From CAYLPJ01 sp964385465 (GTDB taxonomy: Bacteria; Planctomycetota; Phycisphaerae; SM23-33), in contig CAYLPJ010000004.1 of assembly GCA_964385465.1 (NCBI GenBank), positions 62,001 to 126,000 of the forward strand: DNA of 64,000 nt, in the 5' to 3' direction. Numbering within the stretch: position 1 is the first letter of the stretch; every line of letters begins with the position of its first letter. The position numbers were made by a program, and so were the translations under genes. Shown one piece after another: positions 53,334-63,480 of this stretch. Under the pieces are notes generated by a model. That model was not told the origin of the DNA, searched no databases, and saw only the letters and a list, made by a program, of their open reading frames with translations.

Positions 53334-56300
53334 ATGAACGCCAAGCTGCTGATCGGGATGCTGGCCGTCGCCTGCCTGGCCGGCTCGACGCTGTACGCCG
53401 CCGAGCGGGCCGTCCGCGAGACCGCCCGGAAGATCCCCGTCGCCTACGACGTGGACGTGGTGGTCGTCGGCGGCTCGACCGCCGCCGTCGCCGCCGCCGT
53501 CGCCGCCGCCGATGCCAACGCCTCGGTCTTCCTCGCGGCGCCGAAGACCTACCTCGGCGAGGACATGGCCGGGCTGCTGAGGCTCTGGCTGCCTCCCGAG
53601 GCCCAGCCCAAGACCACGCTGGGCCGGCGGCTCTTCTCGGGCGCGACCTCCCCCGCCCTGGCGCTGAGCGGCTCGCCGTTCACCTACGAGGCCTCGATCC
53701 CCTCGGCCAGCGTCCACAAGGACACCCGCCCGCCGCGCCGCCTCCGCGACGGGCGCAGCGACAGCGCCTCGCGCCAGTCCGTCCAGTACGACGGCGACGT
53801 GACGATCACATGCGACCTCGGCGAGCTTCGCGAGCTGAAGAAGGCCCACGTGCTGGTCTACCAGCGCACGGACGACTTCGAGGTCGCCTCCGTCGCCGCC
53901 GCCGTCAGCGCCGACGGCAAGGCGTGGAAGCCGGCGGGCAAGACCGACAACCCGCACCTGGACAAGGGCGGCATCGAGGACTTCGGCGCCGACATCGTCG
54001 TGCCCCTCGGCGGCAAGGCCCGCTACGTGCGCCTCGAGATCAAGAAGACCGACGACGTCGACCGGGTCCTGCTCGGAGAGATCGTGATCGAGACGGAGGA
54101 GGCGGCCTCCGAGCCCGCCGAGCCGGCCAGGCTGCCGCAGGTCACCCGCCCGATGACCGTCAAGCTCGCCCTCGACCAGGCGGTGGTGGACGCCGGGGTG
54201 CAGTTCCTCTACGGCTGCTACGCCACCGACGTGCTCGTGGACGCCGAGGGCAAGCCGGCGGGGATCGTGATGGCCAACCGCGCCGGGCGGCAGGCCGTCC
54301 GGGCCAAGGCCGTCATCGACGCCACGCCGCGCGGCACGGTCGCACGCCTGGCCGGGGCGACGTTCACCGACTACCCGCCCGGCAGGCACATGTTCCGCCA
54401 GGTCGTCCTCGGCGGCGACGTCCGCGAAGGGCCCGCACTCAAGGGCCGGAAGGTCGGCGGGGGATTTCCCGTCGTCCGCCGCAGCCGCGACGGCAAGAAG
54501 GGCACGAACACCGGCCGCGTCGCCGAGATCATCGAGTACACCCTCGAGCTGCCCATGCGCGACGGGAGCTACGCGTCGTTCGCCGCGGCCGAGCAGAAGG
54601 CCCGCGACCTGACGTGGAACCCCGAGGTGCTCCGGACGAGCGAGGGGCTCTTCGAGGTCCCGCCGGACCGCGTCCGCGCCGCCGAGCCGCTGGCCGGCGA
54701 CTGGCCCGGCGCGGAGAAGGCCCCGCTGGGCGCGTTCCAGCCCCGGGGCGTGGACTACCTGTACGTCCTGGGCGGAACGGCGGGCGTCAGCCGGGAGGTC
54801 GCCGCCGAGCTGCTCGAGCCCACCGGGTTGATGCCGATCGGCGAGCGGATCGGCAAGGCCGCCGCCGAGGCCGCCAGGGACCGCGGCACCCCGGCCGGCG
54901 TGAAGCTGCCCGGCGGGCCCGTCCGCGCCGCGGCCGACGGCGACGTCCGCGAGTTCCTCGTCGGCGTCCGCCCGATCCAGGACCTGCCCACGGTGCCCGG
55001 CGAGGACCGCCCCCTGCCGGTGCTCGGGCGATACGACGTGGTGGTCGTCGGCGGGGGCACCGGCGGCGCGCCGGCCGCCATCGGCGCCGGGCGCAAGGGC
55101 GCCAAGGCGCTGGTCGTCGAGTACCTCCACGCGCTCGGCGGGGTCTCGACGATGGGGCTGATCGGCAAGTACTACCACGGCTACCGCGGCGGGTTCACCT
55201 CGGAGATCGACCAGGGCGTCGCGGAGGTCGGGGGCAAGGAGGGCAAGAGCACGGACGTGGACCTGAAGATCGAGTACTACCGCCGGGAGATCCGCGAGGC
55301 CGGCGGGGACATCTGGTTCGGCACGCTGGGCTGCGGGGCGTTCGTGCGGGACGGCAAGGTCCGGGGGGCGGTGGTCGCCACCCCGTCCGGGCGGGGCGTC
55401 GTACTCGCCGACGTGGTCATCGACGGCACGGGCAACAGCGACGTCGCCGCCGCCGCCGGCGCGCCCTACATCCACACCGCCGGGGACTTCCTCGCCGTGC
55501 AGGGCACGGGCCTGCCGCCCCGGGCGCTGGGCGCCGACTACACCAACACCGACTACACCTTCGTCGACGAGACGGACATGCTGGACGTATGGCGGCTGTT
55601 CCTCTCGGCCCGAAAGAAGTACCGCGGCGCGTTCGACCTCGCCCAGCTCATCGACACCCGCGAGCGGCGGCGCATCCGCGGCGACGTGGTGCTGACGATC
55701 CTCGATCACGTCAACGGCCGGCGGTTCCCCGACACCATCGGCATGTGCAAGACGAACTTCGACACGCACGGCTACACGGTGGACCCGTACTTCGTCCCCA
55801 CGCACCCCGAGCACAAGAGCCTGACCGCCTACGTCCCCTACCGCTGCCTGATCCCCACCGGCTTCGACGGCATCCTGGTCATCGGGCTGGGCATCAGCGT
55901 CCATCGCGATGCCGTGCCGATCATCCGCATGCAGCCGGACGTGCAGAACGTCGGCTACGCGGCCGGCTGCGCCGCGGCCATGGCGGCCAAGTCCGGCGGC
56001 ATGGTCAAGGACATCGACCTCAAGGCCCTCCAGAAGCACCTGATCGAGATGGGCTGCCTCCCCGAGGGCGCCGACACGTGGGAGGATTCCTACCCCATGC
56101 CGACCGAGAAGATCGCCGAGGCCGTCCGCAACGTCGAGAAGGGCTTCGAGAAGGTCGCGGTCATCATGGCCCACAAGTCCGAGGCGATCCCGATGCTCAA
56201 GAAGGCCATGTCCGCCGCCGAGGGCGACAAGCAGATCACCTACGCGCGCATCCTCGGCGCCTGCGGCGACGACAGCGGCGCCGACGTGCTGCTCAAGCAG

Positions 56301-56765
56301 GTCCGCGCCGCGACCAAGTGGGACCAGGGCTGGAACTTCCGAGGCATGGGGCAGTTCGGCCAGGCGCTCAGCCCGCTGGACCGCAGCATCGTCGCGCTGG
56401 GCCTTGCCGGCTGCAAGCAGGCCGTCCCCGCCATCATCGAGAAGGTCGAGATGCTCAACATCGGCAGCGCCTTCAGCCACCACCGCGCCTGCGCGATGGC
56501 GCTGGAGATGCTCGGGGACAAGTCCGCGGCCCCGGCGCTGGGCAAGCTGCTCAGCCAGGAGGGCATGACCGGGCACGCCATGCTCCAACCCGCCGCCAGC
56601 CAGAACCGAAGCGAGCCGCTTCGCGAGATCATCGTCGCCCGGGCGCTGTACCGGCTCGGCGACTGGAACGGGCTGGCGCGAAAGTCGCTGGAGAGCTTCC
56701 GCAACGACGTCCGCGGGCATTTCGCACGCCACGCCCACGCCATCCTCGCCGCCGGGGAGAAGTAG
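53334..56765 (+). CDS. Giant secreted FAD-dependent oxidoreductase with discoidin insert and HEAT tail, copy 1
   Basis: 1143 residues from the ATG at 53334 with GGAAGGA upstream. Signal peptide MNAKLLIGMLAVACLAGSTLYA. A first FAD/NAD Rossmann motif (40-70, DVVVVGGSTAAVAAA) lies before a discoidin-like insert (about 115-255). The substrate-domain region contains FLYGCYATDVLVDAEGKPAG. A second complete Rossmann motif (567-597, VVVVGGGTGGAPAA) and a second oxidoreductase half follow. HEAT-like helices fill about 960-1135. Two nucleotide-binding halves suggest an internal duplication or fusion of FAD-dependent oxidoreductases of the succinate-dehydrogenase-like superfamily. The substrate is unknown. 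Followed after 3 bases by its paralogue. Confidence 0.8.
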   Translation: MNAKLLIGMLAVACLAGSTLYAAERAVRETARKIPVAYDVDVVVVGGSTAAVAAAVAAADANASVFLAAPKTYLGEDMAGLLRLWLPPEAQPKTTLGRRLFSGATSPALALSGSPFTYEASIPSASVHKDTRPPRRLRDGRSDSASRQSVQYDGDVTITCDLGELRELKKAHVLVYQRTDDFEVASVAAAVSADGKAWKPAGKTDNPHLDKGGIEDFGADIVVPLGGKARYVRLEIKKTDDVDRVLLGEIVIETEEAASEPAEPARLPQVTRPMTVKLALDQAVVDAGVQFLYGCYATDVLVDAEGKPAGIVMANRAGRQAVRAKAVIDATPRGTVARLAGATFTDYPPGRHMFRQVVLGGDVREGPALKGRKVGGGFPVVRRSRDGKKGTNTGRVAEIIEYTLELPMRDGSYASFAAAEQKARDLTWNPEVLRTSEGLFEVPPDRVRAAEPLAGDWPGAEKAPLGAFQPRGVDYLYVLGGTAGVSREVAAELLEPTGLMPIGERIGKAAAEAARDRGTPAGVKLPGGPVRAAADGDVREFLVGVRPIQDLPTVPGEDRPLPVLGRYDVVVVGGGTGGAPAAIGAGRKGAKALVVEYLHALGGVSTMGLIGKYYHGYRGGFTSEIDQGVAEVGGKEGKSTDVDLKIEYYRREIREAGGDIWFGTLGCGAFVRDGKVRGAVVATPSGRGVVLADVVIDGTGNSDVAAAAGAPYIHTAGDFLAVQGTGLPPRALGADYTNTDYTFVDETDMLDVWRLFLSARKKYRGAFDLAQLIDTRERRRIRGDVVLTILDHVNGRRFPDTIGMCKTNFDTHGYTVDPYFVPTHPEHKSLTAYVPYRCLIPTGFDGILVIGLGISVHRDAVPIIRMQPDVQNVGYAAGCAAAMAAKSGGMVKDIDLKALQKHLIEMGCLPEGADTWEDSYPMPTEKIAEAVRNVEKGFEKVAVIMAHKSEAIPMLKKAMSAAEGDKQITYARILGACGDDSGADVLLKQVRAATKWDQGWNFRGMGQFGQALSPLDRSIVALGLAGCKQAVPAIIEKVEMLNIGSAFSHHRACAMALEMLGDKSAAPALGKLLSQEGMTGHAMLQPAASQNRSEPLREIIVARALYRLGDWNGLARKSLESFRNDVRGHFARHAHAILAAGEK

Positions 56766-56768
56766 ACC

Positions 56769-59700
56769 GTGGGGCCGGAGTGCCGCAAGACCGGAAGGCC
56801 GGAAGGCCTTGAGGCCGCAAGAGCCAGGCCGCGCGCAGGGCGGACGGCGGCGATGTTGGCCCTCGCGGTGCTGGCGGCGGGGGCGGCTGGAGCCCAGCGG
56901 AGAGCTGTGATGGAATCCAAGCGAGACGTGCCGATCGCCTGCGAAGTGGACGTGGTGGTCGCCGGGGGCTCGGCCGCGGCGGTCGAAGCGGCCGCCGCCG
57001 CCGCCAGGGCCGGGGCGAAGGTCTTCCTCGCCGCCCCGCGACCCTATCTCGGCGACGACCTCTGCGGGACGCTGCGGCTGTGGCGGCCCGAGGGCGTCGA
57101 GCTCGAGACAGACCTCGCCCGGCGGCTGTTCGCCGACGCGTCCGTCCCCTCGCCGGCACCCCGCCCGGCCGCGGCGCCCGAATCCGCCCGGTTCTCCTAC
57201 AAGGCCGACCGTCCCTCGGCCGGCAGGCACAAAGACACCGACCCGCCGTCGGTGCTGACCGACGGGCGGTGGACCAGCGCGATCACCGACAGCGTGCAGT
57301 ACGACGGCGACGTGTCGCTGCTGTGCGACCTCGGGCGGCAACGCCCGCTGAAGCGCCTGCGGCTGATCGCCTACCGCAAGGCGGGCGCCTACGGCGTGGC
57401 CTCGGTGACGGTCGAGGCCGGGCCGGCCCCCGACAAGCTCGCCCCGGCCGGCAAGGCGAGCGAGGCCACCGTCCGCAAGCCGGGGGGGAAGTGGGACGTC
57501 ACCGAGTTCGCCCTGCCCCTGAAGGCCGCCGCCCGCTGCGTCCGCGTCGCAGTCAAGATGGCCGACGGCTGCGAACGCGTGCTGCTGGGCGAGCTGGCGA
57601 TCGAGACCGCCGACACCGACGCGGCGCCCGCCAGGCCCGAGCCGACCCCCGCGCCGGAGCCGGACACCCTCCGCCCGGTCACCACGCCGATGCACGTCAA
57701 GGCCACGCTGGACCGGGCCCTGCTCGACGCCGGCGTGCGGTTCCTCTTCGGCTGCTACGCCACCGACCTGCTCGTCGACGCCGAGGGGCGACCCGCCGGC
57801 ATCGTCATCGCCAACCGCGCCGGCAGGCAGGCCGTCCGCGCCAAGGTCGTCGTCGACGCCACCGACCGCGCCGTCCTCGCCGAGCAGGCCGGCGCCGCCT
57901 TCCGCCCCTGGCCCGGCGCGAAGGTCACCTGCCGCCGCGTCGTCATCGGCGGCCGCCCGCGAGAGGCCGCCGGGCTCGCCGCACGCACCGTCGGCCGGGC
58001 GCCCGGGGGCGACCGGCCCGAGATCATCGAATACGCCATGGACCTGCCCATCCCCGCCGCCACGCCCGAGGCGTTCGCCACCGCCGAGCACGCCCTCCGC
58101 GACGCGACCTTCTCCCCCGCCGCCGACGAGCCCGGCGAGCGGTTCTGGCTCGTTCCGGCCGACACGCTGAAGGCCTGCTGCGATGTCGCCGTCGGCCCGG
58201 CCCGGCCGGCCGAGGGCGAGAGGCTGTACGTGCTCGGCCCGCGGTCGGACCTGCCGGCCGAGCGGCGTGACCACCCGCTGAAGCTGCTGGCGCTGGCCGA
58301 GCAGGTCGGCTCGGCCGCCGCGGCGGAGGCCGGCGGGGTGGACGCGCCCGAGGGCGTTCGCGTCGCCGGGGTCGAGCCGCCGCCTGGCCCGGCGGACAGG
58401 GGCGAGGTCCGCGAGCGGCTGGCCGGGCCGCGCCCGCTGGACCGCGGGCTGGCGGACGTTCCGGCCCCGGCGCGGGGGCTGCCGGTCCTGGGCGCCTACG
58501 ACGTGGTGGTCGTCGGCGGGGGCACCAGCGGCGCCCCGGCGGGGATTGCCGCCGCACGCGGCGGCGCGAAGACGCTCGTCATCGAGTTCCTCCACGAGCT
58601 CGGCGGCGTGGGCACGGCGGGGCTGATCAGCCGCTATCACTTCGGCCGGCGGGTGGGCTTCACGGCCGAGGTGGACGAAGGCGTCGCCGAGCTTGGGGGC
58701 CCACACGCCCCCAAGGGCAACCGCGGGTGGGACCCGCGTCACAAGGCCGAGTGGTGGCGCCGCGCCGTCCGCCGCGCCGGCGGGCAGGTCTGGTACGGCG
58801 GCCTCGGCTGCGGCGTGCTGGCCGACGGGGAGACCGTCCGGGGCGTGGTCGTGGCCACGCGGTTCGGGCGCGGGGTCGTCCTGGCCGGGACGGTCATCGA
58901 CGCGACGGGCAACGGCGACGTCGCCGACGCCGCCGGCGCCGAGACGATGTTCGTCGGCCCCAGCCACATCGCCGTCCAGGGCACGGGCCTGCCGGTCCGC
59001 CGCCTCGGGGCCGGCTACACCAACAGCGACTACCTGCTCGTCGACGACGCCGACATGCTCGACCGCTGGCGGGCGTTCCTCCAGGTCCGCCGGCCCGAGG
59101 CATGGGACGCCGGCCAGCTCATCGACAGCCGCGAACGCCGCCGGGTCGTCGGGGACGTCGTGCTGACCATCCTCGACCAGATCGCCGGGCGAACCTGGCC
59201 CGACACCATCGTCCAGTCGCACAGCAACTACGACTCCCACGGCTACCCGTCGCACGAGTACTTCATGCTCGCCGACCGCGGCCGCGACGGCCGGCCCGCG
59301 GGGGGCAAGCCCTACACCCCCTACCGATGCCTGCTGCCCGCCGGCGTCGAGGGGATGCTGGTCGTCGGCCTCGGCGCCAGCGCCCACCGCGACGCCATGG
59401 CCCTGATCCGCATGCAGGCCGACCTGCAGAACCAGGGCTACGCCGCCGGCACGGCCGCGGCGATGGCTGCCCGCGCCCGCACCACGCCGCGGAGGATCGA
59501 TGTCGACGCGCTCCAGAAGCACCTCGCCGAGGTGGGCAACATCCCGGCCGAGGTGCTCGGCCACGACGACAACTTCCCCCTGCCCGACCGGGTCGTCGCC
59601 GAGGCGGTGGACTCCCTCCGCTCGGGGCAGGCCAACCACCGCAGCGTCGCCGTCGTGCTGGCCCACCTCGACGCCGCCCTCCCGCTGCTGCGGAAGGCCT

Positions 59701-60254
59701 ACGCCGCGGCGACCGGCGCCGAGAAGCTCACCTACGCCAGGTTCCTCGGCATCTGCGGGGACGACACCGGCGTCGAGACGCTCGTCGCCGCGCTTGACGC
59801 CGCCGGCGGCTGGGACGAGAAGATCCCCCTCGGCCGCATGGCTGACTTCTCCCAACTCCCCACGCCGGTGGACTCGCTGGTGTACGCCCTCGGCTACAGC
59901 GGGGACCGCCGCGCCCTCGAGCCGATCCTCCGCAAAGCCAGGCTCCTCGACGCCCGCGCCGCCCTCAGCCACCATCGCGCGGTGGCGATCGCGCTGGAGA
60001 AGCTCGCCCGCCGCGAGGCCGCGCCCGTCCTCGCCGAGGTCCTCCGCCGCCGGGGGATGAGCGGGCACGCCGGCATCGAGCCCACGCGCGCGCCGGGGCG
60101 CATCCCGCCGCTGCGGGAGATCGTCCTTGCCCGCGCCCTGTACCGGCTCGGGGACCACGAGGGCCTCGGCGAGCGTATCCTCGAGGCCTACGCCAAGGAC
60201 CTCCGCGGCGTCCTCGCCCGCCACGCCCGCGCCGTCCTGCGACAGCGGCAGTGA
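56769..60254 (+). CDS. Giant secreted FAD-dependent oxidoreductase, tandem paralogue 2
   Basis: 1161 residues from the GTG three bases after the previous stop. That start supplies a basic n-region before the hydrophobic core MLALAVLAAGAAGA; an ATG at 56853 would remove it. Architecture repeats that of the preceding protein. A Rossmann motif (about 58-90, DVVVAGGSAAAVEA) precedes a discoidin insert (TDGRWTSAITDSVQYDGDVS) and a FLFGCYATDLLVDAEGRPAG region. A second Rossmann motif (VVVVGGGTSGAPAG) and HEAT-like tail follow. The first part of the frame (56769-56850) is repetitive (GGCCGGAAGG-type) and may be poorly conserved. Probably translated coupled to copy 1; both may form a hetero-oligomer. 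Confidence 0.78.
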   Translation: MGPECRKTGRPEGLEAARARPRAGRTAAMLALAVLAAGAAGAQRRAVMESKRDVPIACEVDVVVAGGSAAAVEAAAAAARAGAKVFLAAPRPYLGDDLCGTLRLWRPEGVELETDLARRLFADASVPSPAPRPAAAPESARFSYKADRPSAGRHKDTDPPSVLTDGRWTSAITDSVQYDGDVSLLCDLGRQRPLKRLRLIAYRKAGAYGVASVTVEAGPAPDKLAPAGKASEATVRKPGGKWDVTEFALPLKAAARCVRVAVKMADGCERVLLGELAIETADTDAAPARPEPTPAPEPDTLRPVTTPMHVKATLDRALLDAGVRFLFGCYATDLLVDAEGRPAGIVIANRAGRQAVRAKVVVDATDRAVLAEQAGAAFRPWPGAKVTCRRVVIGGRPREAAGLAARTVGRAPGGDRPEIIEYAMDLPIPAATPEAFATAEHALRDATFSPAADEPGERFWLVPADTLKACCDVAVGPARPAEGERLYVLGPRSDLPAERRDHPLKLLALAEQVGSAAAAEAGGVDAPEGVRVAGVEPPPGPADRGEVRERLAGPRPLDRGLADVPAPARGLPVLGAYDVVVVGGGTSGAPAGIAAARGGAKTLVIEFLHELGGVGTAGLISRYHFGRRVGFTAEVDEGVAELGGPHAPKGNRGWDPRHKAEWWRRAVRRAGGQVWYGGLGCGVLADGETVRGVVVATRFGRGVVLAGTVIDATGNGDVADAAGAETMFVGPSHIAVQGTGLPVRRLGAGYTNSDYLLVDDADMLDRWRAFLQVRRPEAWDAGQLIDSRERRRVVGDVVLTILDQIAGRTWPDTIVQSHSNYDSHGYPSHEYFMLADRGRDGRPAGGKPYTPYRCLLPAGVEGMLVVGLGASAHRDAMALIRMQADLQNQGYAAGTAAAMAARARTTPRRIDVDALQKHLAEVGNIPAEVLGHDDNFPLPDRVVAEAVDSLRSGQANHRSVAVVLAHLDAALPLLRKAYAAATGAEKLTYARFLGICGDDTGVETLVAALDAAGGWDEKIPLGRMADFSQLPTPVDSLVYALGYSGDRRALEPILRKARLLDARAALSHHRAVAIALEKLARREAAPVLAEVLRRRGMSGHAGIEPTRAPGRIPPLREIVLARALYRLGDHEGLGERILEAYAKDLRGVLARHARAVLRQRQ

Positions 60255-60381
60255 CCCCCCGGGCACCTGCTTGCCTGGCCATCACGCCCTTCGACGCCCT
60301 CGCCGCCGCGTCCTACGGTCACGTGCGTGCATCCCTCGAGGCGGCCGGCACGCCGATCGGCCCGTTGGACGAGCCCGCCGC

Positions 60382-61527
60382 TCACGTGCCGGGAACGATC
60401 TCGTCCGTCGACTCGGGCACGGAATCGATCTCGCGGAGCTGATCCACGTACGGCCGGACGGCCTTCTCAAGCCGGATCATCGCGCCGATCATCCTGTCTT
60501 GCACAGCCGGCCACTTGTCGGAGTCGTCGCGGTAGCCCCCTTCCAACTCCTCTGCCAGGTAGGACTTCTTCAGGTCCTGGCAAGGGTTCCACTCGAGTTT
60601 CCCGCCGTACGCCTGCTCGATCGTTTCGCGGCGTTCCTTCAGCCAGGCAAGGCGGCCCTCGTTCAGGGACTTCTCCGCCTCAAGGACAAACCGTACCGAG
60701 GCGGTGTGCTGCCGTACCACGTATATGAACAGCGCGCCGCTGATACCGCTGCCGGCTGCAATCCAACTTTCCTTCGATGGCGAGACGTTCTCAAACAAGT
60801 GCGTGCGCCCCGTTGATCGCTCAAGAAGTGCGCTCCAGAAGGCGTGTCGCAGCGCCTCCCGGCCGCCCTGCTCGACGCGATCCTGCCTCTCACGAACGGC
60901 CTTCTCCCGGATGCGAATGATGTAGTCTTGCGCCTCGGGAAGCGGGATGACTTGCTGCACGTCCACAAGGACGCGCTGCCCGTCCCTGTAAGGACGCATT
61001 CGCACGCATCGAATGTCCAGTTCCCGGTGGTTGAGCCACATCACCGAGGTCGTGAGTTCCCGGGAGAAGTCGGCCGCGACCAGCACGATCCGTACGTCCT
61101 GAGCAAACCGATCCTCGTCTGGCTCGTCCCAACCCAGGAACTCCAGGATCGCCCCCATGCCATCGGCCGATCCGCCGTTGCGCCGCAGGTATTCCCCATG
61201 GACTTCGGCCGCCTTGTCGAACGTCATGGTCGACACCATGGCGGCATATCGTATGGCTTGCAGTTCCGCGTGCCCGGCGTCCTCGGTTCGCTTGAGCTCG
61301 ATCACGACGAGATTGGCGTCCTTATCGATCGCGAGGAGGTCGATCTCGCGACGGGAGTCCTCCCAGTGCCGGAAGGCCTCGGCCAGCACCAGCGTGTCGG
61401 GACAGACCACGTCGATCTGCGCCCTGAGCAGGCGCTGGAGGTCGTCTCGCTCCCGAAGACCGGCTGTCGCGAACGAAGTCTGCGCGAAGGGGACGATCCT
61501 GTCTGACGTGATCTCATAGATGGCCAT
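60382..61527 (-). CDS. DUF91/DUF4268-type putative PD-(D/E)XK nuclease
   Basis: 381 residues; GAGGAGGAAGG before the ATG is a very strong ribosome-binding site. The N-terminal half has EIDLLAIDKD and VVIELKRTED, a PD-(D/E)XK-type core (Asp63, Glu77, Lys79) as in NucS-like DUF91 nucleases. The C-terminal half (HAFWSALLERS, RFVLEAEKSLNEGR, KWPAVQDRMI) matches DUF4268, a domain often found in defence and restriction contexts. It lies downstream of the restriction-modification pair on the same strand (205-base gap). A role in DNA defence is inferred from context. Composition is clearly less GC-rich than the rest of the window. Confidence 0.8.
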   Translation of the reverse strand: MAIYEITSDRIVPFAQTSFATAGLRERDDLQRLLRAQIDVVCPDTLVLAEAFRHWEDSRREIDLLAIDKDANLVVIELKRTEDAGHAELQAIRYAAMVSTMTFDKAAEVHGEYLRRNGGSADGMGAILEFLGWDEPDEDRFAQDVRIVLVAADFSRELTTSVMWLNHRELDIRCVRMRPYRDGQRVLVDVQQVIPLPEAQDYIIRIREKAVRERQDRVEQGGREALRHAFWSALLERSTGRTHLFENVSPSKESWIAAGSGISGALFIYVVRQHTASVRFVLEAEKSLNEGRLAWLKERRETIEQAYGGKLEWNPCQDLKKSYLAEELEGGYRDDSDKWPAVQDRMIGAMIRLEKAVRPYVDQLREIDSVPESTDEIVPGT

Positions 61528-61732
61528 CAGCCTTCCTCCTCGGGGCCAGGACCCTGAATCGGGGGACGGAAGACGCGGGGGAACATACCTCCCCGTTCAT
61601 ACCTGCCTTCCTCCGTTCCTGTCCAGCTTCATCCGACCGGTCGGGGTTGCCTGCCGACTGCTCCTTGGTTGCCGTTGGCCCCCCATCCATCACTTCATGC
61701 CTGTTACTGGCGCCTCTCTGGCGATTCCTCTG

Positions 61733-62467
61733 TCAGGCCACGATGCCGGCAATCTTCCCGGCAAGGCTGGCCGCGAAGCGGCGGGGGCTTGTCAGTTCGC
61801 TGGATGTTCGGAAAGCTCCCGTCCTGGCCGATCTCCTGTCTGTCAGGACCAACGCGGCCGCGTCATAGAGTTGCTCCTGCACCAGTTTGCGGCACAGGAT
61901 CTCGTAGCGAGCGGCGTAGCTCGTATTCTCGAACTCAGGCATCGCCGGGAAATGCCGCGAGGTGAACGAAACCCGGGCGGTCGACTTCGGGCATTCCTCC
62001 AAGACGAAGAAATACCCTACAAAGGGCTTTGGGCCATCCCCGAAGACGCCCTCTCGGAAGGCGGTGTTCAGATCGGCGGCGTTGCCCGGGGCTTCCTCCA
62101 CCCGGTTGTTGAAATTGTTGCCGAAGGATGGCCCCACCTGGGATTTGAATTCGATGGCCGCGAGAAGCCGGCTCCCTTCCATGACAAGCAGGTCCCAGTT
62201 CTTCACGGGTCGGTAGAAGCCTGGAATCGCCAGATCGGCCCGGCCGTCAGAGAACACGCCGGCCTTTCCGAGTCCATTGGCCAATATGATCTGGCGAACC
62301 ATGGCCACGAAGCCATCCATGTTCTTGCCTGCTGTGACTCCGGCACGGTTGCCCTGGTCGGCCCGCCCGCGCTTCTTCTGGCTCCTGGCAGCTCGCAGCC
62401 GCGCCTTCCAGAAGTGCTTGACGGCCTTGGGCATGGTTCGATCCAAGGCGGCGATGTCTACGGCCAT
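61733..62467 (-). CDS. PaeR7I-family type II restriction endonuclease
   Basis: 244 residues, almost identical in length to PaeR7I (246). RADQGNRAGVT, GFYRPVKNWDLLV (Asp92), AAIEFKSQVGPSFGNNFNNR (Glu106, Lys108) and YAARYEILCRKLVQEQLYDAAALVL are characteristic of the family, which cuts within CTCGAG (established for PaeR7I and XhoI; specificity here inferred). The active site D...ExK is intact. It starts 8 bases after the methyltransferase stop, so both are in one operon, methylase first. Confidence 0.93.
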   Translation of the reverse strand: MAVDIAALDRTMPKAVKHFWKARLRAARSQKKRGRADQGNRAGVTAGKNMDGFVAMVRQIILANGLGKAGVFSDGRADLAIPGFYRPVKNWDLLVMEGSRLLAAIEFKSQVGPSFGNNFNNRVEEAPGNAADLNTAFREGVFGDGPKPFVGYFFVLEECPKSTARVSFTSRHFPAMPEFENTSYAARYEILCRKLVQEQLYDAAALVLTDRRSARTGAFRTSSELTSPRRFAASLAGKIAGIVA

Positions 62468-62475
62468 GGTTGCCC

Positions 62476-63480
62476 CTACTCGATGACCTCAAGTCGATGG
62501 TGACTGCCCAGGATGCTCGTGTGCCTTCGGAATCGCCGTGCGGCCAGACCCAGATAGTCACCATCGACTTCCACGCCGATGCTGTTTCTTCCCGTCTGCC
62601 AAGCGGCCAGAGCGGTAGTGCCAGAGCCGAGAAACGGGTCGAGAACGGTGTCACCCACGAAGCTGAACATGCGGATCAGTCGGGTTGCCAGCTCGATCGG
62701 AAACGGGGCCGGGTGTTTCCGCGTCGAGGCGCCCTTCACGTCGGTCCAGATCTGACGGAACCACAGCTTGTGCAGTTCGTCAGGAATGACACTGAAGGCG
62801 CGCTCCAGGGAACCGGGGCTTCGGTATCCGCCCGGTTTTCGCTCCATCAGGACGAACTCGATGTCGTTCTTGATAACCGCGTTCGGCTCATAGGGCTTTC
62901 CGAGGAATCCGCCTCCGTTGCCGGGCACCTCGAACTTTGCGTTGGCGATCTTGTGCCAGATGATCGGCGCCAGGTTGTCGAAGCCCATCTTTCGGCAATG
63001 CTCTTGAATGGAGGCATGAAGCGGAACGACCGTATGCCTGCCACGGTTCTTGCGGCGCGAGAGGCAGACATCCCCAACAACGCACACCAACCGTCCCCCG
63101 GGCACAAGGGCCCTGTAGCAGTGCGACCAGACACGATCGATTTCCCGGAGAAACGCGGCGTAGTCCTCCACGTCTCCAAGCTGGGCCTCGTTTTCGTTGT
63201 ACCGCTTGAGCGTCCAGTATGGCGGAGACGTAAGGACGAGATGAACACTCTCGGCCGGCATGAAGTCAAGCTTGCGGGCATCAGCGCGGCGCATCTCGTG
63301 CCTGGTAGGCAACGTCGGCAGGACCGCCTCGATGTCTCGAGCCGCCACCCGATCCTTCGCCAGCTTCGGAATCGCCGATTGGGAACGACCGAGCTCCTGC
63401 AGACTCGGGGGCGCAAAGCCCTGCAGTACCGCCTCTTTGGAGGATTCGTCGAATGTCAGAAATTCAGTTTGCTCGCCCAT
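62476..63480 (-). CDS. Beta-class DNA methyltransferase of the R-M pair
   Basis: 334 residues from the ATG at 63480; GGTGGAG lies almost directly before the start. Motif order is beta-class: catalytic TSPPYW (84-89) first, the AdoMet-binding DPFLGSGTT (281-289) last, and HPAPFPIELATRLI between. The SPPY/W catalytic form occurs in N4-cytosine and some N6-adenine enzymes. Protects host DNA from the adjacent PaeR7I-like endonuclease. PaeR7I itself is normally paired with a gamma-class adenine methylase, so this pairing is unusual. A clean promoter lies upstream; no controller protein is seen. Confidence 0.88.
   Translation of the reverse strand: MGEQTEFLTFDESSKEAVLQGFAPPSLQELGRSQSAIPKLAKDRVAARDIEAVLPTLPTRHEMRRADARKLDFMPAESVHLVLTSPPYWTLKRYNENEAQLGDVEDYAAFLREIDRVWSHCYRALVPGGRLVCVVGDVCLSRRKNRGRHTVVPLHASIQEHCRKMGFDNLAPIIWHKIANAKFEVPGNGGGFLGKPYEPNAVIKNDIEFVLMERKPGGYRSPGSLERAFSVIPDELHKLWFRQIWTDVKGASTRKHPAPFPIELATRLIRMFSFVGDTVLDPFLGSGTTALAAWQTGRNSIGVEVDGDYLGLAARRFRRHTSILGSHHRLEVIE

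Noticed and set aside
56769..56850. Repetitive GGCCGGAAGG stretch as an insertion or simple repeat
   Set aside because: It keeps the frame open and supplies basic residues before the signal peptide core, so it was left within the gene with a note.
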